27,275 nt of DNA from Actinomycetota bacterium (GCA_005779345.1 SXJQ01000270.1:1-27275); one strand, 5' to 3'; counted from the stretch's first letter, positions 17,571 to 26,129 are shown. Translations and numbers: made by a program. The notes: generated by a model not told the origin, from the letters alone.

Positions 17571-19390
17571 ACTCGACCCGGTTCGAACGCCAACCCGCGC
17601 TCGACGGGCTCCGAGCGGTGGCGGTCGGCGCGGTGTTGCTGTACCACCACACGCCGGGTGGGCGGGGCGGCTTCGGGACGGCGTGGCCGGGCGGGTTTCT
17701 CGGCGTCGACGTCTTCTTCGTGCTGTCGGGGTACTTGATCACCTCGCTGTTGTTGGTGGAGCGAGACCGGTCCGGGCGGGTCGATCTCCTCGCCTTCTGG
17801 AAGCGACGCGCCCTGCGTCTGCTCCCGGCGTTCTTCGTGCTGATCGTGTTGGTCGCGGCGGTCGCCCGTGTCGTGCTCGACGCGCGCGAGTTGGTCGACC
17901 TCCGCGGCAATGTCATGGCTGCGGTGCTCTACGCCGAGAACTGGTATTCGATCGGCCGTCCCGACAGCCTCGTCGGGCACACGTGGTCGCTGTCGGTCGA
18001 GGAGCAGTGGTATCTCGTCTGGCCGGTCGCGTTCGTGGGTCTGACGCGCGTCGTGCGCACGAACCGGGGCCGCGCGGTGCTGGCCGGGAGTCTCGCCGTG
18101 GCCTCGGCACTGTGGACGTTGCGGGTCTACGACCGCATCGGCGGCGAGCGCGCATACTTCGGCACCGACACCCGGGCGCAGTCGCTGCTCGTGGGCGCGG
18201 CGCTCGGGTTCGCGCTCGCGGCGAACTCGGGGCGTCGATCGCGCATGGTGTTCCTCGCGTGCGAGGTCGTCGGTCTGGTCGGGCTCGGGTGGCTGACGTT
18301 CCAGTTCCAGACGGCGCAGACGGCCGACCGATTCCTCTACCGCGGTGGGTTCTTCCTGATCGCCGTCGCGTCGGCCGCCGTGGTCGTCGCGGCGACGGGC
18401 CCGCCGGCATCGATCCTGCGGCGGGCGCTGTCGTTCGGGCCGCTCCGCGCCGTCGGATCGATCTCCTATGGGCTCTACCTCTTCCACTTTCCCCTCTACG
18501 CGGTGCTCAGCGCGGACCGCGTCGGCGTCTCGGGCGTGGCGCTGTTGGCGGTCCGCGTCGTGGTTTCGCTCGCGGTCGCGGCGGCGTCGTACCGGTGGAT
18601 CGAACAACCGATCCGAACGGGTGCCTTCGCGGGCCGGCGGCTCGTCGCGTTCGCCGCGGCGATGGTCGTCGTGGTCGCGACAACGATGATCGCCACGCAC
18701 GATTCCCGGGCAGATCTGGCCCGGCAGATCGCGGCCGCCGACGCCAGGCTCGCGGCGAGCTACGAGCGCATCGGCGCCGCGACCCCACCGGGGGCGCGAC
18801 GCGTCCTCGTCGCAGGCGACGGCACCGCGCTCGCGCTCGGGATCGAGACCGGCGCGCCGTACGACGGTGGGGGGATCCGCGGCATGACGTTCGGTTCGTA
18901 CGCGTGTGGGATCGCCACCGGTTCGGTGATCGTCGACGACCGCCGGCAGGCGCCGCTGCCGCGCTGCGAACGTTGGGCCGACGATTACGCGCTCGTGGCG
19001 CGCGCTTCGGGCGCCGACGTCGCGGTGCTGATGGTCGGGAGCAGTGAGGGTTTCGATCGGGTGATCGACGGACGACGGCTGCGCACCGGCTCCGACGACC
19101 TCGAGGCGTACCTCCGCGACCAACTCGATGCCGCCCGCCGCTCGTTGAGTATCGACGGCGCCGAGTTCGCACTGCTCGCGCCGCCGTGTGCCGAGTCCGC
19201 CGGAATCGATGTGGACGGGGCCGCGCGGGCCGAATGGGTCGAGAGCGTGTGGTCGCGGTGGGCGCACGATCGTGATGTCGCCGTCGTCGATCCGGGTGCG
19301 ATCCTCTGCCCGGGCGGGGTGACCGCCGCGACCGCCGGCCCCCTCTGGGCGTTTCTCACCGCCACCCTGACCGACCCCGTAGGTGACTAA
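17567..19390 (+). CDS. Acyltransferase family 3 protein with degenerate C-terminal SGNH-like domain
   Basis: This 607-residue protein has an OafA-like membrane acyltransferase (about residues 8-370) with R16 and H27 (R-x10-H), the GVDVFFVLSGYLITSLL segment and WSLSVEEQWYLVWP. The extracytoplasmic domain (about 395-607) has an SGNH-like order of elements, but the motif is GDG (Gly419 in place of Ser) and the terminal DxxH region is deleted: CPGG runs straight into TAGPLWAFL. Its closest visible relative is the free-standing domain at 1104-2252 (shared LMVG, FDRVIDG and CP-G). The GTG start overlaps the stop of the AftD-like gene, which places it in the same translational unit. It likely acylates the glycan made by that unit, but the degenerate domain cannot use the usual serine chemistry. 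Its TAA stop overlaps the convergent gene's TAG. Confidence 0.85.
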   Translation: MNSTRFERQPALDGLRAVAVGAVLLYHHTPGGRGGFGTAWPGGFLGVDVFFVLSGYLITSLLLVERDRSGRVDLLAFWKRRALRLLPAFFVLIVLVAAVARVVLDARELVDLRGNVMAAVLYAENWYSIGRPDSLVGHTWSLSVEEQWYLVWPVAFVGLTRVVRTNRGRAVLAGSLAVASALWTLRVYDRIGGERAYFGTDTRAQSLLVGAALGFALAANSGRRSRMVFLACEVVGLVGLGWLTFQFQTAQTADRFLYRGGFFLIAVASAAVVVAATGPPASILRRALSFGPLRAVGSISYGLYLFHFPLYAVLSADRVGVSGVALLAVRVVVSLAVAAASYRWIEQPIRTGAFAGRRLVAFAAAMVVVVATTMIATHDSRADLARQIAAADARLAASYERIGAATPPGARRVLVAGDGTALALGIETGAPYDGGGIRGMTFGSYACGIATGSVIVDDRRQAPLPRCERWADDYALVARASGADVAVLMVGSSEGFDRVIDGRRLRTGSDDLEAYLRDQLDAARRSLSIDGAEFALLAPPCAESAGIDVDGAARAEWVESVWSRWAHDRDVAVVDPGAILCPGGVTAATAGPLWAFLTATLTDPVGD

Positions 19391-20160
19391 GGAGCGCAGC
19401 GGCGGATCGCGACGCTCCGCATCAGACGGGGGCGGGTCGTCGCGTTGTTGGCGATCGAGTGGAACACCCACGGGTGTGTCACGTAGACGTCGCCCGCTCG
19501 CCCGGTGCATTCGACCACGCCGACAGCAACATCGTCGATCGTGGTGCCGGCAAGGAACTTCTCGTTGCGACCGGGGTCGGTGTCGTCGCGCGTCAGCGCG
19601 TGGAACCACGGATCGGACTTCAAGAACCCGAACTTCGCGCGCTTGTAGTCCCGCTCCCCGGTCCGAGCGACGTAGCGCTCGAACAGGGTGTGGGAACCTG
19701 CGAGCTGCGGCGTCCCGCCCCCGCCGACCGCGACGTCGTCGAACAGTGCCCAGAGCTTCACGACCGCGAGCTGGTCCGTCGGCAGCGTGGCCGGGAAGTC
19801 GGAGTGCCAGATCCGATGCGGGACCCGCCATTCGGCCGCGTTCGGCATGGTCACGAGCACGTTGCCGAAGTGCTCCGGGCGGGCCCACCGACCGACGCCG
19901 AACAGCCGGTCGAGCACCGCGCCGACGGCCTCACCACAGATCGGCGCGAACGCGCGACTCTTCTTCGTGGACTTCAGTCCGGTCGGTTCGTGTCGCGACC
20001 ACGTCGACGGCTCGTCGCGTTCGATTCCATGGCGACGCGCGAGTTCCCGCCAGACGGTCGCCTGCATCAGCGCGGCGCTCGCGCCGTCGAACGCACCTTC
20101 GATCTTGACGATCCCCGTGCGGTCGAACTCCTCGAGCATCGCCGAACGCTGCTGGCTCAC
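19387..20160 (-). CDS. Phytanoyl-CoA dioxygenase (PhyH)-family Fe(II)/2-oxoglutarate oxygenase
   Basis: This is a 257-residue cytosolic protein. The iron-binding facial triad is visible as H119-x-D121 (IWHSDFP) and a distal histidine, H234 in VFHSIANN, with R245 nearby as the candidate 2-oxoglutarate-binding arginine. GTPQLAGSH sits between them, as in PhyH relatives. The length is close to the family's usual 250-300 residues. Family members hydroxylate lipids or small natural products; the substrate here is unknown. The start is taken as GTG 20160; an ATG seven codons in is possible. It lies 39 bp downstream of the P450 gene on the same strand, so the two oxidative enzymes probably form an operon. 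Its stop overlaps the convergent acyltransferase stop over four bases. Confidence 0.85.
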   Translation of the reverse strand: MSQQRSAMLEEFDRTGIVKIEGAFDGASAALMQATVWRELARRHGIERDEPSTWSRHEPTGLKSTKKSRAFAPICGEAVGAVLDRLFGVGRWARPEHFGNVLVTMPNAAEWRVPHRIWHSDFPATLPTDQLAVVKLWALFDDVAVGGGGTPQLAGSHTLFERYVARTGERDYKRAKFGFLKSDPWFHALTRDDTDPGRNEKFLAGTTIDDVAVGVVECTGRAGDVYVTHPWVFHSIANNATTRPRLMRSVAIRRCAP

Positions 20161-20199
20161 GATCGCGAGGGTATGGCGCTGCTGCGGGTGTCTGTCGTG

Positions 20200-21381
20200 T
20201 CAATGCAGGGTGACGGGGAGCGCGCGGGGTCCGTTCGCCCAGAACACTGGGACCGGCTCGCGGCGGTAGCCGTCGACGAGTCGGACGGCGTCGACGCGTT
20301 CGACGAACACCTCGACTGCGATCCGCCCTTCGAGGCGGGCCAGCGCCGCGCCGGGGCAGATGTGCGGTCCGCCACCGAACGCGAGGTGGTCGCGGGCGCT
20401 CGGTCGGTCGAGGCGGAACGCGTCGGGATCGTCGTAGACGCGCTCGTCGCGGTTCGCTGCGGCCAGCCCGAACGCGACCTTCGCTCCGGCGGGGATCGCG
20501 ACGTCGTGGAGGACGATATCCTCGATGCAGTCGCGCATGAGGACGTGGATGGGCGGGTCGTGGCGGAGGGATTCCTCGACCGCGGTCGGAGCAAGATCGT
20601 GTTCTGCGCGCAACGTCGTGAACAACGCCGGATCGAGGCAGATCGTCTCGAGGAGGTTGGCGATCAGGTGACGGGTCGTCTCGTTGCCGGCCATGAGCAG
20701 GAACGCGAGCTGGGTTCGCAGCTCGAGGTCGGTGAGTCGCTGGCCGTCGACCTCGGTGCGGAGCAGCCGCGTGACGAAGTCGTCGGGTGGGTGGGTCGCG
20801 CGGCGGCGCTCGGTGATCATCCGGTCGAGGTAGTCGGTGAACTCGGGCGCGACGCCCGCGAGGCCCTCGCCGTCGATGCCGTCGTCGCGTCGGTTCTTCG
20901 TGGCATAGGTGGATTGCACGACGACATCGGACCAGTCGGCGAACTTCGCGTGGTCCTCGGGGTCGGCGCCGAGGAGGTGGGCGATGACGCGCGCCGGGAT
21001 CGGCACCACGTAGTCGGCGACGAGATCACCGTTCCCTCGTTCGATCAGACCGTCGAGCAACTCATGGCAGAGTTGCCGAGCGAACGGCTCGACGCGGCCG
21101 ATGCGATGCTGGGCGATCGCCGAGTTGATGATCCTGCGGATCTTGCCGTGGCGAGGCTCGGGAATCTCGCTGATCAACTGCTCCTCGGGCGGCACGACGA
21201 CCCCGGCCTCGCGGAAGCTCGCCTGGAACGCCTCGAGGTTCTTGGTGGCGTCGAGCACGTCGTCGCGGCCGGCGAGGAAGTAGGCGCCCGAAGTCGTTCG
21301 TGAAACCGGGCAGGTCGCTCGCAGCTCGGCGAACAGTTCGTACGGAATCCCAGCGGTCGTGTCGAGCGGATCGGCGGTCAC
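20200..21381 (-). CDS. Cytochrome P450
   Basis: This is a 393-residue soluble bacterial P450 of usual length. Seen directly: I-helix oxygen-activation motif AGNETT (E234-T235-T236), K-helix E270-x-x-R273 in EESLR, and the heme-binding loop FGGGPHICPG with axial cysteine C342. The EPRHGKIRR segment near residue 90 corresponds to the usual D/E-P-x-H-x-x-x-R C-helix motif. The enzyme will use electrons from a ferredoxin or similar partner, none of which is encoded here. The start is GTG 21381, giving VTADPL; a nearby ATG is out of frame. CATGAT ends six bases before this GTG, which is -10-like and compatible with a leaderless transcript, but weak. It is likely co-transcribed with the PhyH-like oxygenase downstream. 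The substrate is not predictable from sequence alone. Confidence 0.93.
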   Translation of the reverse strand: MTADPLDTTAGIPYELFAELRATCPVSRTTSGAYFLAGRDDVLDATKNLEAFQASFREAGVVVPPEEQLISEIPEPRHGKIRRIINSAIAQHRIGRVEPFARQLCHELLDGLIERGNGDLVADYVVPIPARVIAHLLGADPEDHAKFADWSDVVVQSTYATKNRRDDGIDGEGLAGVAPEFTDYLDRMITERRRATHPPDDFVTRLLRTEVDGQRLTDLELRTQLAFLLMAGNETTRHLIANLLETICLDPALFTTLRAEHDLAPTAVEESLRHDPPIHVLMRDCIEDIVLHDVAIPAGAKVAFGLAAANRDERVYDDPDAFRLDRPSARDHLAFGGGPHICPGAALARLEGRIAVEVFVERVDAVRLVDGYRREPVPVFWANGPRALPVTLH

Positions 21382-21481
21382 GACGAGATCATGACACCCG
21401 CGGACCCAGGCCCGCGCGGAGCGCGGCCAGGTTCGGGCGTCGGCCGCTACGGCATGCCGGTGATCGTCACGTCGCCGAAGT

Positions 21482-21646
21482 TCAACTGCTCGCCGCCAGA
21501 TCCGCGTCCAGCCACTCGTCGCGCTCCGCGGCATAGCGCGCCCAGGCTTCCGCGTCGGTCCGCAGCTCCGCTTCGTCCTGGGCCATGCTCCGGTCGAAGT
21601 CCTCCCGACGGACTGCCTCGAGCGCGGCGTCCAACGCGTCGGTCAT
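21482..21646 (-). pseudogene. Small antitoxin-like remnant (C-terminal part of a type II antitoxin)
   Basis: From ATG 21646 a 54-residue acidic protein can be read (MTDALDAALEAVRREDFD...). The frame stays open upstream and there reads RDRLRKLAADRFSS just before the ATG, which together look like the helical part of a ribbon-helix-helix/MazE-like antitoxin followed by its toxin-wrapping tail (AEAWARYAAERDEWLD). The N-terminal strand expected before RDRL is replaced by an arginine- and proline-rich sequence with no start codon. No toxin gene follows: the only frame after the stop closes within about a dozen codons. I read this as a decayed toxin-antitoxin module; a functional 54-residue protein cannot be excluded. 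The family call rests on pattern recognition only. Confidence 0.42.
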
Positions 21647-21771
21647 CGAACTGAATCGATCGGCGGCGAGCTTCCGGAGACGATCGCGCTGAGGTCCCGA
21701 ACTCCTTCTCCTCGGCGCAATCGCCGGTTCGAGGCGCCTCGGTTGGCCAGAACAGCTGGCAGACTGCTCGG

Positions 21772-24700
21772 ATGCCCGACACCTCTGGCTCGTCCGGCGT
21801 GCTCGACACGCTGACGGTGCTGTTCACCGATCTTGTCGGCTCGACCGCGCTGCGCGCCGAGTTGGGCGAAGACGTGGCGGAGGACGTCCGGCGGGCGCAC
21901 GATTCTGCGGTGGCCGAGGTCGTCGCCGGCCACGGAGGCCGCATCGTCAAAGGGCTCGGTGACGGGTTCCTCGCAACCTTCGGATCCGCGGCGCGGGCCG
22001 TTGCGGCCGCGGTGGGAATTCAGCAGGGCGTCGATGCGCTGCGCTTCGCCGAGCCGCACGTCTCTTTGTCGCTGCGGGTCGGTATCAGCCTCGGCGATGT
22101 GACGGTGGAGCACGCCGACGTGTTCGGCACCCCCGTGATCGAGGCGGCGCGGTTGTGTGCCGCCGCCGAGGGTGGGCAGATCCTGGCGGCCAGTGTGGTC
22201 GAGGCACTCGCGCGCGGGCGGGGCGGCCATGTGTTCACACCGGTGGGTGAACTGGAGTTGAAGGGGCTTGCCGAACCGATCGCGACGGTCGAGATCGGCT
22301 GGGAGCGCAGCGTTCGTGAGCGGGGCCTGCCGCTGCCGCACGCGCTCGCCACACGTGACGGTGCCTTCCCGTTCTGCGGTCGAGCGGCAGCGCTCGATGT
22401 GCTGACCGCGCGCTGGAAGCGGACTCTGCACTCGGGTGCGAAGTCGTGCGTGCTGATCGCGGGCGAGCCGGGGATTGGCAAGACGCGCCTCGCGTCAGAG
22501 TTTGCGCTGGGCGTGCATGCCGACGGGGCCGCGCTGCTGTTCGGGCGATGTGACGAAGAGTTGGGCATTGCATATCAACCGTTCGTGGAGGCGCTGACGC
22601 ACCACTCCGCACATCTGGACCCCGGGAACTTGGAGCCACTCGGGGAGCGGCCCACCGAACTCACGCGGTTGATCCCGGACCTCGCAGCGCGATTTGCGCT
22701 CGACGGAGAACAGATGGCATCCGGCGACGCCGAGGTCGACCAGTATCGTCTCTTCGAGGCGGTGGACTCCTGGCTCGCCGCTGCGGCGGGTTCCGGCGGT
22801 CTGGTGCTGGTCGTCGACGACATCCATTGGGCCGCGCGCCCGACGCTGTTGATGCTGCGTCATGTCCTGCGTTCGCAGGTGCGGTGCCGATTGCTGATCG
22901 TCGCGACGTATCGCGACACCGACCTCGACCGCACGCATCCGCTGGCCGACATACTGGCCGATCTGCGCCGGGTTCCCGAGGTCGAGCGCCTCGCGCTGGA
23001 TGGCATCGATCTCGCGGGCGTGGAAGACATGATGGAAACGGTCAACCAGGCCGCGCTCGACGGTTCGGCGCGCGAGCTGGCGGCCGCGGTCCACGCCGAG
23101 ACGGAAGGCAACCCGTTCTTCGTCGGGGAGCTCTTCCGTCACCTGGTCGAATCGGGTGCGTTGATCCACGACGGTGAGGTGTGGCGCCTCGCGGTCGACC
23201 TGTCGGAGATGGCGCTGCCCGACGGGATCCGTGAGGTCGTCGGTCGCCGCCTGTCGCGCCTCTCGGATTCGGCGAACACCGTGTTGTCGTGGGCGGCAGT
23301 GATCGGGCGGGAGCTGCGTCTCGATCTGCTCGCGGCCGTAGCCGGTGATCAGGAGCAGGTGCTGGACGCGATCGATGACGCGGTCGACGCGCGCTTGGTC
23401 GACGAGGTCGGTGTGGGGCGGTGGCGCTTCTCGCATGCTTTGGTGCGGGCGACGCTGCTCGCCGAGCTGCGTACGACCCGCCGGGTGCGGATGCACCTTG
23501 CGCTGGGGGAGGCATACGAAGCGCTACTCCCGGGCGACGTCGTCGCGCTCGCCCAACACTTCTCCGAGGCCGCACCACTCGGCGTGGGCGACAAAGCGGT
23601 GCGGTACTTGGTGGGCGCGGGCGACGAAGCGATCGCGAACCTGGCGTTCGATCAAGCTGCCGACCTGTTCCGGCGCGCGCTCGGCGTCATCGAGGATGTC
23701 GACGTCGATGCGCCCGAGCTCGCCGCGGACGCCGCAATCGGCCTCGCGATTGCGAACCGATGGAACGGGACCGACTACCGCGCCGACGTAGCGCGTGCGT
23801 TGGACCTCGCGACCGTGATCGACGACGGTGCTCGCATGGCGCGTGTGTTGTTGGAGACGAGTCGCGGGTTCGTCTCCGAAATTTTCGCGGTCGACGAGGT
23901 TCTCGTTGGTCAGCTCGAGCACTGCCTCGATCATCTCGGCGACGATGCCAGCACCGAGAGGGTTCGCATCACGGCGGTGCTCGTGCAGGAGCTCGCGTAC
24001 TCCGGTGACCTCCGCCAGCAGCTCGTGCTCAGCGAGCAGGCGGCGACGATCGCGCGCGGTCTCGGCGATGCCGTGGCGTTGCACGAGGCGCTCATGGCGC
24101 GGGGCAACGTCGCCCAGCACGTGGATCACCTGCGTGAGCTACCGGAGATCAACGAAGAACTGATCCGCAACTCGCAGCAGCTTCGGACCGCGCTGGCACG
24201 AGTTCAGGTGGCCGCGTCGTGCGTCGGGTGGGGCGCGTGGGTCGGCGACCCCGAACCGTTTCTCACAGCATTCGACGCTTACGCGGCTGTCGGCGATGCG
24301 CTGCCGCCGCACTACCGATGGCTCGCACCCGCGCACCACGTCGGCTACGAGCTTCGCTTCGGCACGCTCGCCAACGCGGAGGTCAGGGCGGCGGAGGTGC
24401 TCGAGCGAGCCAACGCGACCGGTGAGCTCGACGCGGCGCTCTGGTACCTCAACGTGATGGGGTTCACGTACAGGCAAGCTGGACGTCTCGACGATGCGCT
24501 CGATCTGCTCACGCCGCACATGGCTGGGGACGGGACCGTGGGGTTGGCCGTCGCAGCCATCGTGGCGATGGTGCTGTGCGAATCGGAACGGCACGACGAG
24601 GCCAGGCCCGTCGCCGAGCGTTGCTACCCGTGGGGAAGCGACCATCCGCGCGACCAGTCGTTTCTTCCCAACCTCGGGACGTTGGCTGTCGTCGCCGCCG

Positions 24701-25068
24701 AACTCGGCGATCTCCACAATGCCGCCTGGTTGCTCGACCGGCTCGCACCGCTGACCGACTACTGGTCGGCATGGTCCGGGCAGGCGCCGATCGCGCCCGT
24801 ATCCACCCTCGTCGGCCGACTGCGCGCGGCACTCGGTGACTTCGATGGTGCCGACGACGCGTTCACGCAGGCGTTGGAGCGCTGTCGATCGACCAACGCT
24901 CGATTCTTCGTCGCCGAAGCGCTGCTGTACCAAGGAGTCGCGCGTCGCGACGCCGGAAGGACCGGCGATGAAGTCGCCGCTCCGGTCGGCGAAGCGCTCG
25001 GCCTCGCGACCGCAGGTGGGTACGGAACTCTGCAGCGCCGGGCATTGCGCGTCATGACCGAGCTGTGA
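21772..25068 (+). CDS. Class III nucleotide cyclase domain / AAA-type NTPase / TPR regulatory protein
   Basis: This 1098-residue cytosolic signalling protein has three parts. The N-terminal cyclase homology domain (about 12-185) holds metal ligands D20 (LFTDLVGST) and D64 (KGLGDGF), K60, D116 and R127. The transition-state asparagine usually found in VN-x-AAR is Ile123 here (VIEAARL), so cyclase activity may be weak or absent. A STAND/AAA-like NTPase follows, with Walker A GEPGIGKT (K237) and Walker B LVVDDIHWA (D349/D350). The rest, from about residue 590, is helical and TPR-like. There is no C-terminal LuxR DNA-binding domain, unlike many similar large regulators. The ATG start lies in the 125-bp divergent gap next to the antitoxin remnant. 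It stands alone, and its target is unknown. A weak AGCG/CGCT hairpin just after the stop may help termination. Confidence 0.88.
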   Translation: MPDTSGSSGVLDTLTVLFTDLVGSTALRAELGEDVAEDVRRAHDSAVAEVVAGHGGRIVKGLGDGFLATFGSAARAVAAAVGIQQGVDALRFAEPHVSLSLRVGISLGDVTVEHADVFGTPVIEAARLCAAAEGGQILAASVVEALARGRGGHVFTPVGELELKGLAEPIATVEIGWERSVRERGLPLPHALATRDGAFPFCGRAAALDVLTARWKRTLHSGAKSCVLIAGEPGIGKTRLASEFALGVHADGAALLFGRCDEELGIAYQPFVEALTHHSAHLDPGNLEPLGERPTELTRLIPDLAARFALDGEQMASGDAEVDQYRLFEAVDSWLAAAAGSGGLVLVVDDIHWAARPTLLMLRHVLRSQVRCRLLIVATYRDTDLDRTHPLADILADLRRVPEVERLALDGIDLAGVEDMMETVNQAALDGSARELAAAVHAETEGNPFFVGELFRHLVESGALIHDGEVWRLAVDLSEMALPDGIREVVGRRLSRLSDSANTVLSWAAVIGRELRLDLLAAVAGDQEQVLDAIDDAVDARLVDEVGVGRWRFSHALVRATLLAELRTTRRVRMHLALGEAYEALLPGDVVALAQHFSEAAPLGVGDKAVRYLVGAGDEAIANLAFDQAADLFRRALGVIEDVDVDAPELAADAAIGLAIANRWNGTDYRADVARALDLATVIDDGARMARVLLETSRGFVSEIFAVDEVLVGQLEHCLDHLGDDASTERVRITAVLVQELAYSGDLRQQLVLSEQAATIARGLGDAVALHEALMARGNVAQHVDHLRELPEINEELIRNSQQLRTALARVQVAASCVGWGAWVGDPEPFLTAFDAYAAVGDALPPHYRWLAPAHHVGYELRFGTLANAEVRAAEVLERANATGELDAALWYLNVMGFTYRQAGRLDDALDLLTPHMAGDGTVGLAVAAIVAMVLCESERHDEARPVAERCYPWGSDHPRDQSFLPNLGTLAVVAAELGDLHNAAWLLDRLAPLTDYWSAWSGQAPIAPVSTLVGRLRAALGDFDGADDAFTQALERCRSTNARFFVAEALLYQGVARRDAGRTGDEVAAPVGEALGLATAGGYGTLQRRALRVMTEL

Positions 25069-25118
25069 ACCTTTCAGAGCGAGAGCGCTGAACGCTCGGG
25101 TGAACCGCCCTGAAAAGT

Positions 25119-25137
25119 CGTTGTCGAAACGACAACG
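25119..25137 (-). terminator. Rho-independent terminator of ssrA
   Basis: A perfect 8-bp inverted repeat (CGTTGTCG, 3-base loop, CGACAACG) begins four bases past the tmRNA 3' end. Read on the minus strand it is followed by ACTTTTC, a short T-tract, as expected for an intrinsic terminator of the tmRNA transcript. Confidence 0.7.
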
Positions 25138-25140
25138 GAG

Positions 25141-25485
25141 TGGAGGTGGCGGGAGTCGAACCCGCGTCTCCCGAGCTCTCCGTGGGACTTCTCCGAGCGC
25201 AGCCGTCGATTTGATCTCGATCTCCCGCCGGCCGACGGCGGCCTGCAGGCGATCCAGCCCCGTTGAATGTTCCCGCCGGGCCCGAGGCCGTCCCGGCGGG
25301 TGAGTCACTCGAGATGACGGTCAGGCCCGACCCGAGTGACCGGGGCCGGAAGACCGTCGCCACCTAAGCGGCGAGAGCCAAGTTGTCGTTGGCGTGTATC
25401 AGTGTTGCCGGCTCTTTTTCGACGTTCCGGCGACGTCGGCTCGCTTCTCCCACTTCGATCCTCGAGATCGAAGCCCAGCACCCCC
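25141..25485 (-). ncRNA. ssrA: Transfer-messenger RNA (tmRNA)
   Basis: This 345-nt RNA rescues stalled ribosomes by trans-translation. The 3' end has a T-arm (GCGGG, TTCGACT loop, CCCGC), then CACCTCC and discriminator A. Its 5' end GGGGGTG pairs with CACCTCC over seven base pairs (one G-U). CCA is not encoded. The tag frame runs from 25393 to 25364: GCC resume codon, peptide ANDNLALAA, TAG stop. A CCGGC/GCCGG pairing just before it fits pseudoknot 1, leaving about 13 bases to the resume codon, as in other tmRNAs. With the alanine from the charged RNA the tag is ten residues, ending in the protease signal LAA. It lies 128 bp downstream of smpB, whose product binds it. Confidence 0.95.
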
Positions 25486-25564
25486 TTGTCAAGTTGTCCG
25501 CCCGCGGGTGCAAGAACGCGGACGAACAGGTGCATCCTACCGTTGGCACCAAGCCGATATTCCC

Positions 25565-25586
25565 GGCGAGACGGCGGAATCTCGCC
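25565..25586 (-). terminator. Hairpin between smpB and ssrA
   Basis: GGCGAGA and TCTCGCC form a 7-bp stem with an 8-base loop, 27 bases past the smpB stop. There is no T-tract, as is often the case for GC-rich actinobacterial terminators. It could end or attenuate smpB transcription, or act as a processing signal in a joint smpB-ssrA transcript. Confidence 0.4.
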
Positions 25587-25613
25587 CGCCGGGGGCCGAC
25601 CGCGGTGGGAGCC

Positions 25614-26084
25614 TCAGTCGCGGAGGCCCTTCATGGCCCGCTCGGTCTCGCGCTTGGCGTCACGTTCGGCGATCGCTTGGCGCTTGTCGTAGTGGTGCTT
25701 GCCACGCGCCACGGCGAGTTCGACCTTCACGCGCCCGTCCTTGAAGTAGACGCGCGTGGGGACGAGCGTCACGCCCTTGGTCTCGGTTGCCCGGTCGAGT
25801 TCGACGATCTCGCGCTCGTGCAACAACAACTTCCGTCGACGTACCGGGTCGACGTCGCCACGGCTGAACTCGTAGGGCGATACGTGCATCCCGAAGAGCC
25901 AGACCTCGCCGTCGATGACGCGGGCATACGCGTCCTGCAGGTTGGCGCGGCCCCCGCGGATGGACTTGACCTCGGACCCGACGAGCACGATCCCGCACTC
26001 GAACTCGTCTTCGATGAAGTACTCGTGGCGAGCGCGCCGATTGGTGATGACCTGTTGGTCACCGCGTCGCGACTTGTCGGCCAT
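25614..26084 (-). CDS. smpB: SsrA-binding protein SmpB
   Basis: This 156-residue RNA-binding protein binds the tRNA-like part of tmRNA and takes it to stalled ribosomes. Family hallmarks seen: N-terminal NRRARHEY, GIVLVGSEVKSIR, ANLQDAYARV, GMHVSPYEFS, RKLLLH and the basic C-terminal tail with GKHHYDKRQAIAERDAKRE, which enters the mRNA channel. The length is normal and all conserved blocks are present. The start is ATG 26084; a GTG five codons upstream is possible but adds residues that do not fit the family. It lies 45 bp after the DUF4188 gene on the same strand and could be co-transcribed with it. The tmRNA gene follows, the classic arrangement. Confidence 0.97.
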   Translation of the reverse strand: MADKSRRGDQQVITNRRARHEYFIEDEFECGIVLVGSEVKSIRGGRANLQDAYARVIDGEVWLFGMHVSPYEFSRGDVDPVRRRKLLLHEREIVELDRATETKGVTLVPTRVYFKDGRVKVELAVARGKHHYDKRQAIAERDAKRETERAMKGLRD

Positions 26085-26129
26085 GGCCCATTGTCGCACT
26101 TCGGGTGATCGCGCCCCGCAGGCGGTGCC

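Noticed and set aside
17519..19888. A 789-codon minus-strand open frame spanning the third acyltransferase and part of the PhyH-like gene
   Set aside because: It has no recognisable domain, and it crosses two genes with strong motif support in other frames.
25138..25141. Encoded CCA at the tmRNA 3' end
   Set aside because: The bases after the discriminator read CTC on the minus strand, so CCA must be added after transcription.
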